This document shows, one piece after another, positions 1 to 10,620 of a DNA stretch of 64,000 nt (position 1 is the first letter of the stretch; the number at the start of each line of letters is the position of its first letter). Under the pieces are notes generated by a model that saw only the letters and a program-made list of their open reading frames with translations, was not told where the DNA came from and did not search any database. Made by a program: the position numbers and the translations under genes. Origin of the DNA: Thozetella sp. PMI_491 (Eukaryota > Ascomycota > Sordariomycetes > Chaetosphaeriales > Chaetosphaeriaceae). The stretch is from assembly GCA_021432635.1 (NCBI GenBank), contig MU270052.1, forward strand, positions 590,137 through 654,136. Reading direction: 5' to 3'.

Positions 1-2900
1 GGCTGCCATCCTGGCCTGGACATGTCGGTATCCGAACTTGAAGCTGAGGGAACAGCACGAAACAGAGGAGAATCTGAGAAGGAATATTCCTATAGCATTG
101 TCGATACAACGCCTGGAAAATCAGCAAGCAAATTCTTAGCAGCACTGAGGCAGCGGTAATATCGCCATGGGGTGGGGTTCTGGGGGTCTGCGCATATTCA
201 AAAAGGGGCTTGTTTACATCGCTCACCACGGTTGATAGGGTTTTGTCGCCTGGAAGGAAGAAGTCGCTGATCTATTTTTACAGTAGGCGCAGAAGTTCAC
301 AGGCCGAATGATTCCCACGAAGCTCGCTTGCAGAGCCTGGCTTGCTTGGTAAGGAAACCTAAGGGTAATGAGGCAGTAATGGTTAACTTGGTAGCGAAAT
401 ATAGGCGACGCTGTCTAGCGTGCAGCATTTGCCCTGTACAGAAGCCATCCTTCCAGTATCCAGATCGTTCTAAAAATCATTCACCGAGTCACAGGGGTCG
501 AAGAATCGTCGATTATCACTATGGCCGTGCCTGATTTGTACGGCCGTTCTGTGGGCCTAGTGGCTTGATACAAAGCTCCCTCCCATACTACAGCCGTTAT
601 CTCAAGGCATGATATATGACAAGACAGCCCTTGTTCTCTTTAAGCACGGATTAGGTAGTCCATGCGTTTGTATAGCCACAGTCAAGGTATGGGTCATAGT
701 CGAACCATCGTAATGCACAAGCATCTCTTCACCGACTCGATCCCTCATCGATGGGTTTGAGCCAAGATGCTACATGGTCTCGAGGACATACTGGCTAGTG
801 CTCGATGGCAAATAGAACCGGCTGTCCCGTGCGCGTGGACAGCAGCATGAAACAGGCAGGAGGCTAGATGCCGACCGAAGCGAGGCAGACCGACCTGGGC
901 CTCGGACCCTAGCCGTTGTGTCCGGGAACCATCTCCGTGTCACGAAGGCGATAGCAAAGTACCATATCGGTGGGACTAGAGCTCGGAAGGAAACCGACAA
1001 GCAGGTTCTGGCAATGGCCTTCTGGCAGGATCTTAGGATCTCATGTGGAGCAGGGCTCCACGCAGCCCTAAGGGGATCTTTCGCCCTCCCACGGAGCGAG
1101 CTTGGAGCATGAAGCAACGGTCGGTGGACGGCGGCAACATAGTCAACGTATCGCGGCAGCGTCGTCGTCGGTAGGCTAAACTAACTAAGGGGCTTCGACT
1201 CCTCGGCCTGGGCCTGCCTCGACGTGTACTCGTCAGCTTGCCGAGCCCCTCGTGACCGTGACCGTGATGCGGCTTCGTCGTCCTCTCTCCGAGCGAGCGA
1301 CGCGAGGCTGCGGGGAAGGCCAGGGAGGCGAGGCCGTTATGGGCCGTGGCAGGGTAAACAGGGAAATGCTCAGGGTCCATCCCCTCTCCGGGCCCATCTT
1401 TGGCAGCGGTTCTGGGCCACTCTGGTGGAGCAAGCGCGATGGAGTCTCAGGAGCCTGGAGGCCAGAGCCCAACTGAGCGTCGCCTTGGTCAAAACTGGAC
1501 GGTGGAGCCATCCGCACCTCACTTCGCCCTTACTCGCCTTGTTTCTGTCTGTTCCCACGTGGAATGGATCCTTTTGAGGAGGCCCAGGGCCTTAGCGGAC
1601 GAGGAGGTCGCCCCTTTCGTGTCTAGACCGGGCAGCGATCCACCCAACGGTTCCGAACATGGCAGGAGAGGCGTTGACGGAGCCCCTCCTAGCAGTTTCT
1701 ACTCCTCCGTCTTGTTTCCCTTCCGTTCGCCCAAAGCGCCGGGGGTGCGTCGGGATATTTCGGCGAGCATGTGATGTAGCGCTCATGCGCGCGGTGCACA
1801 ACGCCCAAACATCCACCTACCCACACACACGCTCGCGCTCGCGAGGGTGCTTATGCTACGGTGCACGTCTCGAACGAGGTAGTAGTTGTGTCGAACACAC
1901 ACCATGCTCCCGAGAAGCGAGCAGTTCAGCCAGCTCACTTCGTGACTGCTCTACATACACAGGCAGGGCGCCAAGGTAAGCAGGGAACATCTGCCCCGGC
2001 TATGGCCGGCAATAGGTGGTGATTACATGGCGACAGCATCCGGGCAAAGTGTCGGCGAATCCGCCGACACACGACGGGTGAGCAAAACGGCCTTGCCACG
2101 GCGTTCGTCCATAGTCTAAAAAAACTACCCCGACAACAGATAAAATCGATGGAAAATAAGGCGAGTCAAGACAATTTAATTAAAAGAAGGACGGGGCTCC
2201 GTTAAGGATTATTTTGGAGCAGGGAGGGCGAAAAATCAAATCAAATCAAATAAAATGCCCCCCCGTGATTTAAAAATACCGCGAGTCGAAACGAAGCTCC
2301 CTTCAGGATGGCAATGGCAAGGTTGGAGGCAAGCGTCAACTGGGTAGCCCTGTCGACGAGGTGGCTTCCGGGCGAAGGCGTTTTCCCAAAGAAGCCTCAA
2401 GGAAGCTGCCTGCCACGTTTTTGGGCCCTGGCCGCGGGTTTGAGAGCGAGCCAATGGGAAGCCAACCTTTTGCCTTTTCGTCTCTTCAGCTGCTCCGGAA
2501 GTGCTTCCGGTCGGCACCGGTGGACACCATGGAGCGCCAGCGGGCAGGGGTTGCCCGGCCGAGCTCCTCACATGACTCAAGCAAAAGGCGCGGTGGATTT
2601 GCTCTCAACCGTCGCCCCGGGCCCTGCTGCGCTTCCCTTCTCCCCCTTCCCTCCAACTTTCCCCTTTTCGCCGGTGGACCGCTGGGCTATGTATGTACTA
2701 GGCGCTCATGTACTCGAGGTACCTCTCCTCTCCAGACCACCGGACGGAGCCATCTTCTGCTTCGGGGAAGTCTCCGGTGCTTGGTCCTGTCGCCATTGTG
2801 CGTTGGGCATCAAAGAGCAGCAGCACTGGCCATCCTCTGCCTTGATCTGAATTCATGGCTTTGAGCACCCGGTCGGTGTCTGGGATCTGGGACATGTGCG

Positions 2901-2926
2901 CCATCCATCCATCCATCCATCCATCC
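2901..2926. repeat. CCAT tetranucleotide microsatellite
   Basis: Six perfect CCAT units followed by a partial one lie in the gene-poor left part of the window. No gene overlaps it with any support. Confidence 0.9.
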
Positions 2927-3568
2927 ACAAGGGGTGGTTTGGACATCCCATTTGTCCGAGGCCTGCAGGACTCGCAGCATTTGCAACGAGGTTGGGGCGA
3001 CGGCGCATCCTCGGTGTCTACGAGTCGGCTACAATGCGACTGGTAATTTTTCGCTGCATACCTAATGCCTACGTAGTAGCTCCTGGAAGCTGGTGTGGAC
3101 TTTGGGGGCAGCCGTCTGTTGCCCTACGGCGAGACCACAGCTGTGGGTTTCGCCGAGCATCCACTGAGAGAGGCTGTTTTGTCACCGCCCAACCTGTTCC
3201 TGCGTCTCCCCGTACGTAATAGAGCCGGTAAATTTTCCTTCGGTTCTTTGTTTGGCACACGTGAGAACCCGCCGAGTAGCGTCTTTTTTTTCTAGGCGGG
3301 CATTGTCCCGACCCAGGATGACGGGTCGCATGAAGGGGAGGGAAGGGAAGAGGTGGGCACGGCGCTGCCGCCGGCAACCGGCCGCAGAACAAAGAAGAAG
3401 CCGCCGAGGGCTTCGGGGCGTAAATCAAGGGGGGTCGGTCGGTCGAAGAACCGAAAGACCGGGGAGAGGGGAGGGGGGTGGCGAGCAGAGCGAACAAGGG
3501 CTTTCCGTTTCCTGGGTCTCTGGGTACGGAGTATGACGGAGTATGGCGTTAGGAGGCCATCCCGCGAG

Positions 3569-3588
3569 AATAAAATAAAATAAATAAA
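3569..3588. repeat. AATAAA/TAAAA pentamer tract
   Basis: A run of AATAAAATAAAATAAATAAA type. Similar tracts recur at 6467-6482, 13977-14001 (as TTTTA) and 14601-14622, all in the gene-poor blocks. Confidence 0.8.
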
Positions 3589-6500
3589 CCCATAAAATGG
3601 AATTGTGGAATAAATCGAAACCGCAAAACAAAACGCTCAACCTGCCAAAATCGGACCAGATTTGTGGACTTTTCCCCCCTGGCGAGCCTGGCGTCGCTGA
3701 ACACTGGGCTATTGCCGTCTCCACAAGCCTTTTCTCGAAGTCATTTGCGCATTGATGCTGATTAGCATCCGCATGAACACGTACCAGCGTTCCCACGCAA
3801 CGTAACGGTGTCCAGCCCCCCCGCCTCGGTGAAATGATCCCCTAGCAGTACGGAGCTCGGAATCCCCTCCCTGGCACCCTGGCCTTGGCCTTGCCAGGGG
3901 ACGGGGGTCCCAGACTTGACAGGCCGAGAGTCTGGGGGATCACTGGAGCTGGAGCAGGAGCTGCAGGCAAGTCTCGGCCGACGCCGAAGGGGGGAAAGCA
4001 AGACAGCCACTGGAGACGATTATCGCTATCTTTCTCCTGCTATAGCGCCTAGCGCTCTCGACTGTCCATACGACATACGACGAGGGCTGATAAGAGCGCA
4101 TCCGTGCTATACTACCTACATACGGATACATAGCACCTACTGACTCCACGGCGCTGTGACGTCGTCCATCTTCGCGACATCCGGGGGGGCCCTGCCGGGC
4201 ACCTTTGTCGACATCAGAGCGCGCCATGGAGCGAAAGCCTCTGCCTCGCTCGCCGTGCCGCTGCGTAAGCGATGAGAAAGCAGTAGGCTGTCCGGCTCTT
4301 GGGGACACAACCACGCTCGCTGTGCCGCGGTGTGGACGCCTCGCATTTGCAAACGGGCGAGCAAACGGACCGACGACCTGACCAGAACCAGTGCTCTAGA
4401 CCCCAAGGCTCCCCGCTGTTTGCTATTTTGGGCGGGAGAGGAGTGAGAGCCTCGCCCCGTTTGGAAGTCGCCTCTGCCCATGGCTGCGCCAGAGCGGTGC
4501 GCTACCGCCCAAATAGAGGGAGGGGAGGGACGGGACGCGTACCTGGACAGTGCTGTCTACGGCGCTCCGCTGGCTCCCTTCGTCGCGTGTTGTGATGTGT
4601 ACACATTGTACAGTACAGACGCATGTGCATGCACACCGTATGCTGCCGAGCCGCGTCCACCGCGCACTCTGCCCTGAAGGCGTGCGTGCGCCGAGCCGTT
4701 CCCCAGATCAGCGACGCTGCTTGGGGGAATTGGCCGAGCGGGTCACACAAAAGTGACCGCGGTCGAGGCCGCTGCGCGGCTGGCGCACCTGACCGAGAAG
4801 CGGGCCGGCGGATGTGTACCATGGCGGTCAATCTGGGCTGGAGGGAGGGGGCAGAAGGGGGGGGGGAGTTGACGAGTGCCACGCCGAACCGATGCTGCAG
4901 CCGAAACCACTGCCGAACATGTGGCTTCGTCATAGCGCACATCATTCGGTTGGGCCTCCCGAGCGAAGCAGGCTGCGCAAGCGAACGAGTCGCTCGGGAG
5001 AGGGCCTGGTCTGGAACGCGTCGCTTTCGCGCAATGCCTTCTTTCAGGCGGGATGCCTCTGGAAGCCCACCGTGGCAAGCCCATGGGCCGCCCGCTCGCC
5101 GCATGGAGAAGATCCCTAATTAACTGGGCGGCCACTGCTCGGCCCGGCCGGCCGCCTCGATGCACGCAGAGAATCGCGATTCTGGCCTGGCACGCTGCGA
5201 AGCCCGGGGGGGATGGGTCCAATGACGACTCTACCGATCGCCTCTATTGTTCGCGTATACGGGGGAGTAATTATACTCGCGAGAATGGGCGGAGCCAAAG
5301 TCCTTTCCCGTGGCCCAGGATGGCGGATGGAGATGATCAGGCGAAGCCGCCAGGTCCCCTCTCCTTCCTCCCCCCCCCCCGGGCTCCCAGGAACTTGGTC
5401 TTTTGGGAGGGGGTCCGAAGCAAAGACCTGGGTTGCTCATTGAGGCTGCTGCTGCCCTGAACGGATCGCTGCCCCGACGCCTACCCGCCCAAGCCGCCTT
5501 ATCAATACTATTCCCCCTTAGTAGTACGTATGGTACGGTGCATAACTGCTTGCCCCGGCTTCTTCCTGGGGCGGTCTGCTGCTGTGCCACAGCCTGGCCT
5601 AGACATTTGACACATTAGCCCCGATACCTTCCTCTGTCTGTCGGCCAGTCTCCCGGCAACTCCCCGGGGAGAGATTGAGATAACTTTTCCCCCCTAAAAG
5701 AAAAAAAAAAGAAACCACACCAACGCAGCCTTCTCCCCTTGGCACTAGGAGCTCGGATTGATTCCCCCCCTGCATGAGAACGTGGCCTCGGGGCAGGGCG
5801 TTGGGAAAGGGTTCACGAACGCCCTGTCAGTGAAATGATGGTTGGCGCACTCACCCCACAAACCCGGTCCACCGGATTGCAGACCCCTGCTTCCCCGGTG
5901 AGAGGAGGCTTGGTGGCGTCGACAAGGAGTGCCTCCGAGACGAGGGGGATGGCGGTGGAGTGATAGGTCACATGGATCGCAGGGCCAATCGCGAGGCTTC
6001 CGATGCTACCAAGCCGGAGGCAACTCCGGAACGCGGGTGGGAATGGCAGCTCGGTGAAGGCAGGGGCGGGATAGAATGGCACCGTTGTTGCTCCACCAGA
6101 GGGTGGCCGGACGGCGATATCTGCGAAAAGAGAAGGCATTTTGGACGGCGTGCAGTCTGACAGCATTCGGCCGAGGCGCGAATATCTTCGCTTTTTTACT
6201 AGGTAGCTTTATTTCATTTTATTCGTCATCTTTAAATTAAAAAGCAGTCCGAGAAATAGGAAATAATAGTGGATGATAACGGTGGCAGTTCCACGCAGGT
6301 GACGTTATCCTCAGGATGATGTCGACGTCGACAACTACATGCCGGTCAGGTCCTCCGTTGCTTAGCTCCCGCATCGGGAGAGGAATTTGGGGTAGAAAGA
6401 CTCCAGTTGACTCTCCATTAGGGGAAAGAAAGAAAAATATATCGAAAAAGAAACTAAAATGTCCAGAAAATAAAATAAAAGATAATCCCCCCCTTTCTCT

Positions 6501-7978
6501 CTGGACTGATAAAGCCCCATGAAACAAAAAGCCTCAATATTTTGGGCGAGAAGGAGCTGTGCCTCGCCCGCATTCGGCGCGATAGCTTTATGTAGGGTTG
6601 CATAAAAATGGTGTGACAGAAGCCAACCAGCCTCTCAGGAGCGGCGGCACCCCTCCCTCCCGGCGTGTTAGGGGCGCTACAGCAGCCGTGCGAATTCCAG
6701 GCCAGCATGCCGGTAGCGAGCAACGTGCCTAGATTTAGCGACGCTGCCCCGTTCTAGGGTCATGAGGGGTGCCTATTTTGGACCACGGCGACGCGCCCTC
6801 TTCCGCAACCAACCCCGCGGCTATCTGCGCGCGCAAACACACACCTGTTGGCTGCAGCGCGGACGAGCCTGGTGGCCAGCACCGTGACATGCAGTGTTCT
6901 ATCTCAAGCACAAACTCGGGCGATAAACCAGAGCGTCTCAGAGGGCCCAAGGTACTTGATCTCTCCGATGGGTGAGGTATCGGTACTTTGTCATCGTAGC
7001 ATTCCAAAAAATGCCAACGATCGCGGGCGCCTACACCCGCGCGTCTTTTCTATAAGCAGAACTCTTTTTCCGGACTCGGCTTACCCCAGAGCCTGTGAGA
7101 AGCTGTACCACATAGACAAGTCGAGGAGAGACCGTTAATAGCCCCGGCTGATGTCAGCTGCAGTTAGATACTACGATGATGTAAAGCCCCCCTACCTTGA
7201 TTACCAACGAGGGAGGTGTGGATCACGAGTTGTTGGTTGTTCGTTGTTGTGCCTGCTTGTTTTACCTAGGGCCCACCGAAGCCGAAGTGGGCAGGCCTTG
7301 CCCCTAGTTGGCCCCTAACCCCTATTCCCAAGTCAACAACGCTGCCTGCGGGCGAACGCAGCCCGACCTATCCCATTGCACAGAAGCATGGATGCACTGT
7401 TTAGGTCGAAGCAGGAGACAAGTTCCTGTCATGATTGGCGGCAATGGGTGCCCGGAGCATATTTGGCTGACTGTGGCTACCCACTGCATAAACTTCCTTT
7501 TGCGGTAATCACATTATCATACTATCCTGTACCGAAGCGGGCGCAAGTAATTGTGTGCCGAGTCGTAAACTTCGTATACCTCGCGACTCCAAGAACCGAG
7601 CCTCTCGTGTGTCGTGTGCTCGCCATCCAAGTCTCGGCATCGCGGGATCACTGCTCGCATTGGCTTGAACTCTGTTGCCGTGTGACTGAAAGAATGGACT
7701 TATCGGATCGCTAATCCTTCATGCTGTAGCGATCGCTACAACTCCTTCCCAATCCGTGTCCTCTCTACATGAACTGGCGACGCTGGCAATGCTCGGCACG
7801 GAGGAACACATCCCCGCGGCTTACCCTCGTTTGGTTTGCCCAAGCGAGGCAGCAGGCTGTACAGTAGGATATAGGATTAAGATGCGCTCTCCCCTCAGCT
7901 TCAGTGTATATGCTGTCCGTATTCGATCATTGAACTGCTGTAATCCCGAGTCGACAGACTAACTCCCCATTAGCAACA

Positions 7979-8057
7979 ATGCGCCCCTTCCTCGCTTTAG
8001 CCATCACCTTCGTCGACCTCATCACCGCGGCACCGACGCTGGTCAAGGATGCTGCCG
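7979..8057 (+). CDS. possible first exon of a small secreted protein (weak)
   Basis: An ATG at 7979 opens a frame that reads like a signal peptide: MRPFLALAITFVDLITAAP, with a hydrophobic core and an Ala-rich cleavage site. About 27 codons later comes a GTACGA donor. Downstream acceptors near 8152 or 8176 could join short frames that stop within about 100 codons. The joined product resembles nothing I know, and several splice choices are equally good. It could be a small secreted protein, a decayed gene or chance. The end given is the end of the putative exon only. Confidence 0.2.
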
Positions 8058-8559
8058 GTACGAAAGAGTTGCTTTTTGGTTGACACCATGTACCCTCAAA
8101 CCACTCTTCTTTGCGCCATTTCTCTCAAGGGTAAAGTGCTGACCATCCAGGGCCCGATATGCAACTTGTGCCGAGAACCATTGAGTGGGACAGCGCCGAG
8201 TCGGCTGGGGCTCCTGGGAATGAGTGGTAATGATTCGTCAGAGCCTTCGGGATTGAGGAGAGCGTTCAAGTTCGGGATATATGCCGGATCAGAGTACGAC
8301 GCCTACCAGATGTAACTTCTTGTTCGTGGGTTGTGTAGCAGCCTAGGACACGCTCTTGACTTTGCTAAATGGATGTCCCTTCGAAAGTTTAGAGACACAC
8401 TGCCAAGCCATGGCCTATTGCGAAGTATGGTTCCCATCATCACCACACAACAACAGACCCAACCCCACTTCCCGAGGTCATGAATTTTGACTACCGAGCG
8501 CAGACCATACTTTACTAATTGTCAACATCAAGACCGCCGTGACCTCCGCCTGGTTTTTC
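8058..8559. other. intergenic region downstream of the CHY-finger gene
   Basis: Apart from possible later exons of the weak secreted-protein model, nothing is recognised. It includes the 3' flank of the minus-strand gene that stops at 8560. Confidence 0.4.
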
Positions 8560-10620
8560 TCATTCTTCCTTCTTCTTCACCTCACCGCCCCCGATTCTGC
8601 GGTACTTCCGCTTGTCGCCCTTTCGCATCAGCACCTGGTTCCGGGTCCCCTTCCCGCCTTCCCAGTATCCGTTGCCTCTCTTCCCGATGACGCTGCGTCC
8701 GCAAAACGTGCAACTCTCTGGGCTATAGTTCTGCTCGCGCGAGCACCACCCACACACCATCCGGTTCGCCCACTCGTTGACGTGGTCCTCAGCCCGGTCG
8801 TGGCACTTGTCACATGGGTGAATCTTGCTGCAGCATGAGAAACGAAACCAGCGGTAGCTGCGCTTGTAGTGCTCGCATGCGCCGCGACCTGGCAGTGGCT
8901 CGCCCGCGTGGAGGCCCAGCTTCTCCTGTCGGTGACGCGGGCCTGTGGCAGGCGGCAGGACAGAAGAACTGGGAGCGTAGGCGAGGAACTTGACTTCGGG
9001 AATCTTAAAGGTGAAGCGGCTGTGGCACTCACGGCAAACATTGGTTGTCGTCTCGCCACGGACGGATACCAGGCCTCCCTGAGATGCCGTTGAGCACTTG
9101 CCACAGGTGGGCACGAAGGTACTGGGGAGGAGATCTGCCACGGTGCACCCTGAAGCATCAATGAATCCGGCTCGAGTCGAGTTCTGGTGGACAAGCTCCT
9201 GTCGAAACTTGATGACAAATGCAGATGCACACTTCTTGCAGCTGCCTTGCTTCTCGACGTTGTCCTTCAGGCCAGTTATGTCATTCAGGGTCTTGCAGCG
9301 CTCACACTTCACAGTGAGAGCAAGTACAGATACTTGTAGAAGCTCAATACCGTGAAGCTCAATAGACGGGAACGACATGGCTGTGCCTTTTTCGACGATC
9401 TGGGTGGCGGGCATCACAGGCTTGTCGGCTTCGAGTGCCCCAACCGCGGCGCCGCCCTCCTCATCGTCCTCATCTGTGTAATCTTCATCGGAGGAACCAG
9501 ATTCGTGACCGAATGCCCACTCCGGGGGGCGAGGAATGGTGTGAATATGGCCACGATCCTCGTTCAGGGCGACGCTATGCATCGCGTGTGTGACCGCTAC
9601 CTCCAAGTTGGTCGCCTCCTCAGCCGGCTGTTCGGCATCTAGTGCCTTCGCCAATTTCTGGGCTTCTTTGGCAAGAACATGAAGATTTGTCGACAGGTAG
9701 TTAATGTGGCTTGTCAGAGCCATCTGACGCTGCTCTGTGGCTTTCTTGGTGAAGAGCTCCTCCACACCCTCAGCATCCTTGGACTCGGCATCGTTGAGGA
9801 GGACCCGGAGGGGCTGAAGGGGATAGAGCAGGGGGATGATGAGCTGTACTGACTGCACCGACTGAAGCCCTACCGGGAGAGCTGCCCGCCGTTTGGGTTC
9901 CAGAGGGAGCGTATAGACGATCCCGTCGCTCGATTTGTGGTAGGTAGCAAGGCGTCCCATCCGAGCCTCCAGCTGCTTTGTCTCCTGGGCCCTCCTAGCC
10001 TTTGCATCCGCTATCTCGTCCTTCGTAAAAGACGGCTCGGGCACATACGGCTTCCTCACCACTGCCGGCTTCGATGGAGCAGTGGTTTCCGTGATAGCAG
10101 CTTCCTCTGCTTCCATATGCCTCGTATCTTTGAAGATAGTCAGCTTCACCGTCTCTGCCTTCTCCTCTGACAAGAATGCCTCCAGATTCTTATCCAGGGC
10201 GTTTGTCAACGAGAGCAGCGTGGCCCCGCGTCGCTCCTGAACGAGCCTGTCCCAGCCTCTTTCGATGTTGATGCTAAACCCCCGGGGGATGTTGCTGTTC
10301 TTAACTTGAAGCTGGGCGGGCCGTTTGGGATAGTGTGTGGGAATGCGAAGGTTGCATTCCAGATAATCCAGATCAAACGGAAAGTCAGGGTCCGAGGGTG
10401 TCAGCTTGAATAGCAACAAGGTGTCTCCATTTTCCAGGGTAGACTCCTTGGGAGAATATCTCCGCCGCAGCTGCTCAAGCTGGTACACGCGGGTGTCCTT
10501 GGCCTGGCTTCGGGGTACCGGTTTCACTACCACCCGCGCCGCCGGCACTTCTGTTACCGCCTGCCTGTCCATCCTTGGTTGCTCCGTCGAGGACGACTCC
10601 GATGACCGCAGAGAAATCAT
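8560..10620 (-). CDS. CHY zinc-finger protein with RWD-like N-terminal region
   Basis: A single-exon gene of 686 codons. The C-terminus (about residues 582-641) is a CHY zinc finger: it opens with C-E-H-Y, has a C-C pair, then C-x2-C-H and further CxxC pairs (CGWC, CTFC), enough for about three zinc ions. A preceding region (about 440-560) has more CxxC pairs (CERC, CKKC, CGKC, CREC) and may bind further zinc. Residues about 40-330 look like a folded RWD-like or E2-like region (a YPxxxP-type stretch near THYPKRPAQ) followed by a charged helical segment, and about 370-400 is acidic. CHY fingers in other proteins bind zinc in redox or ubiquitin-ligase settings. No RING finger is visible, so I do not call it a ligase. 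Role unknown. The start is the first in-frame ATG. Confidence 0.85.
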   Translation of the reverse strand: MISLRSSESSSTEQPRMDRQAVTEVPAARVVVKPVPRSQAKDTRVYQLEQLRRRYSPKESTLENGDTLLLFKLTPSDPDFPFDLDYLECNLRIPTHYPKRPAQLQVKNSNIPRGFSINIERGWDRLVQERRGATLLSLTNALDKNLEAFLSEEKAETVKLTIFKDTRHMEAEEAAITETTAPSKPAVVRKPYVPEPSFTKDEIADAKARRAQETKQLEARMGRLATYHKSSDGIVYTLPLEPKRRAALPVGLQSVQSVQLIIPLLYPLQPLRVLLNDAESKDAEGVEELFTKKATEQRQMALTSHINYLSTNLHVLAKEAQKLAKALDAEQPAEEATNLEVAVTHAMHSVALNEDRGHIHTIPRPPEWAFGHESGSSDEDYTDEDDEEGGAAVGALEADKPVMPATQIVEKGTAMSFPSIELHGIELLQVSVLALTVKCERCKTLNDITGLKDNVEKQGSCKKCASAFVIKFRQELVHQNSTRAGFIDASGCTVADLLPSTFVPTCGKCSTASQGGLVSVRGETTTNVCRECHSRFTFKIPEVKFLAYAPSSSVLPPATGPRHRQEKLGLHAGEPLPGRGACEHYKRSYRWFRFSCCSKIHPCDKCHDRAEDHVNEWANRMVCGWCSREQNYSPESCTFCGRSVIGKRGNGYWEGGKGTRNQVLMRKGDKRKYRRIGGGEVKKKEE

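Larger units (their letters stand above)
1..7978. other. gene-poor region, no supported gene
   Basis: Only short, mutually overlapping open frames occur here. They are typical of GC-rich chance ORFs, and none shows a recognisable domain or a consistent splice model. The region holds a CCAT repeat (2901-2926), an AAATC repeat (2232-2256), AATAAA-type pentamer tracts (3569-3588, 6467-6482) and long G or C runs (for example near 4858-4867 and 5370-5380). It may be intergenic or carry long untranslated leaders or noncoding transcripts. I see no RNA gene. Confidence 0.5.

Noticed and set aside
4723-4800. tRNA-like A-box (TGGCCGAGCGG)
   Set aside because: No matching B box, acceptor stem or anticodon arm could be drawn around it. 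A similar hit near 11965 fails in the same way.
2236-5600. Several overlapping frames of 100-200 codons on both strands
   Set aside because: They overlap one another in GC-rich DNA, have Arg/Pro/Ala-rich composition, and lack domains, splice models or signal peptides.
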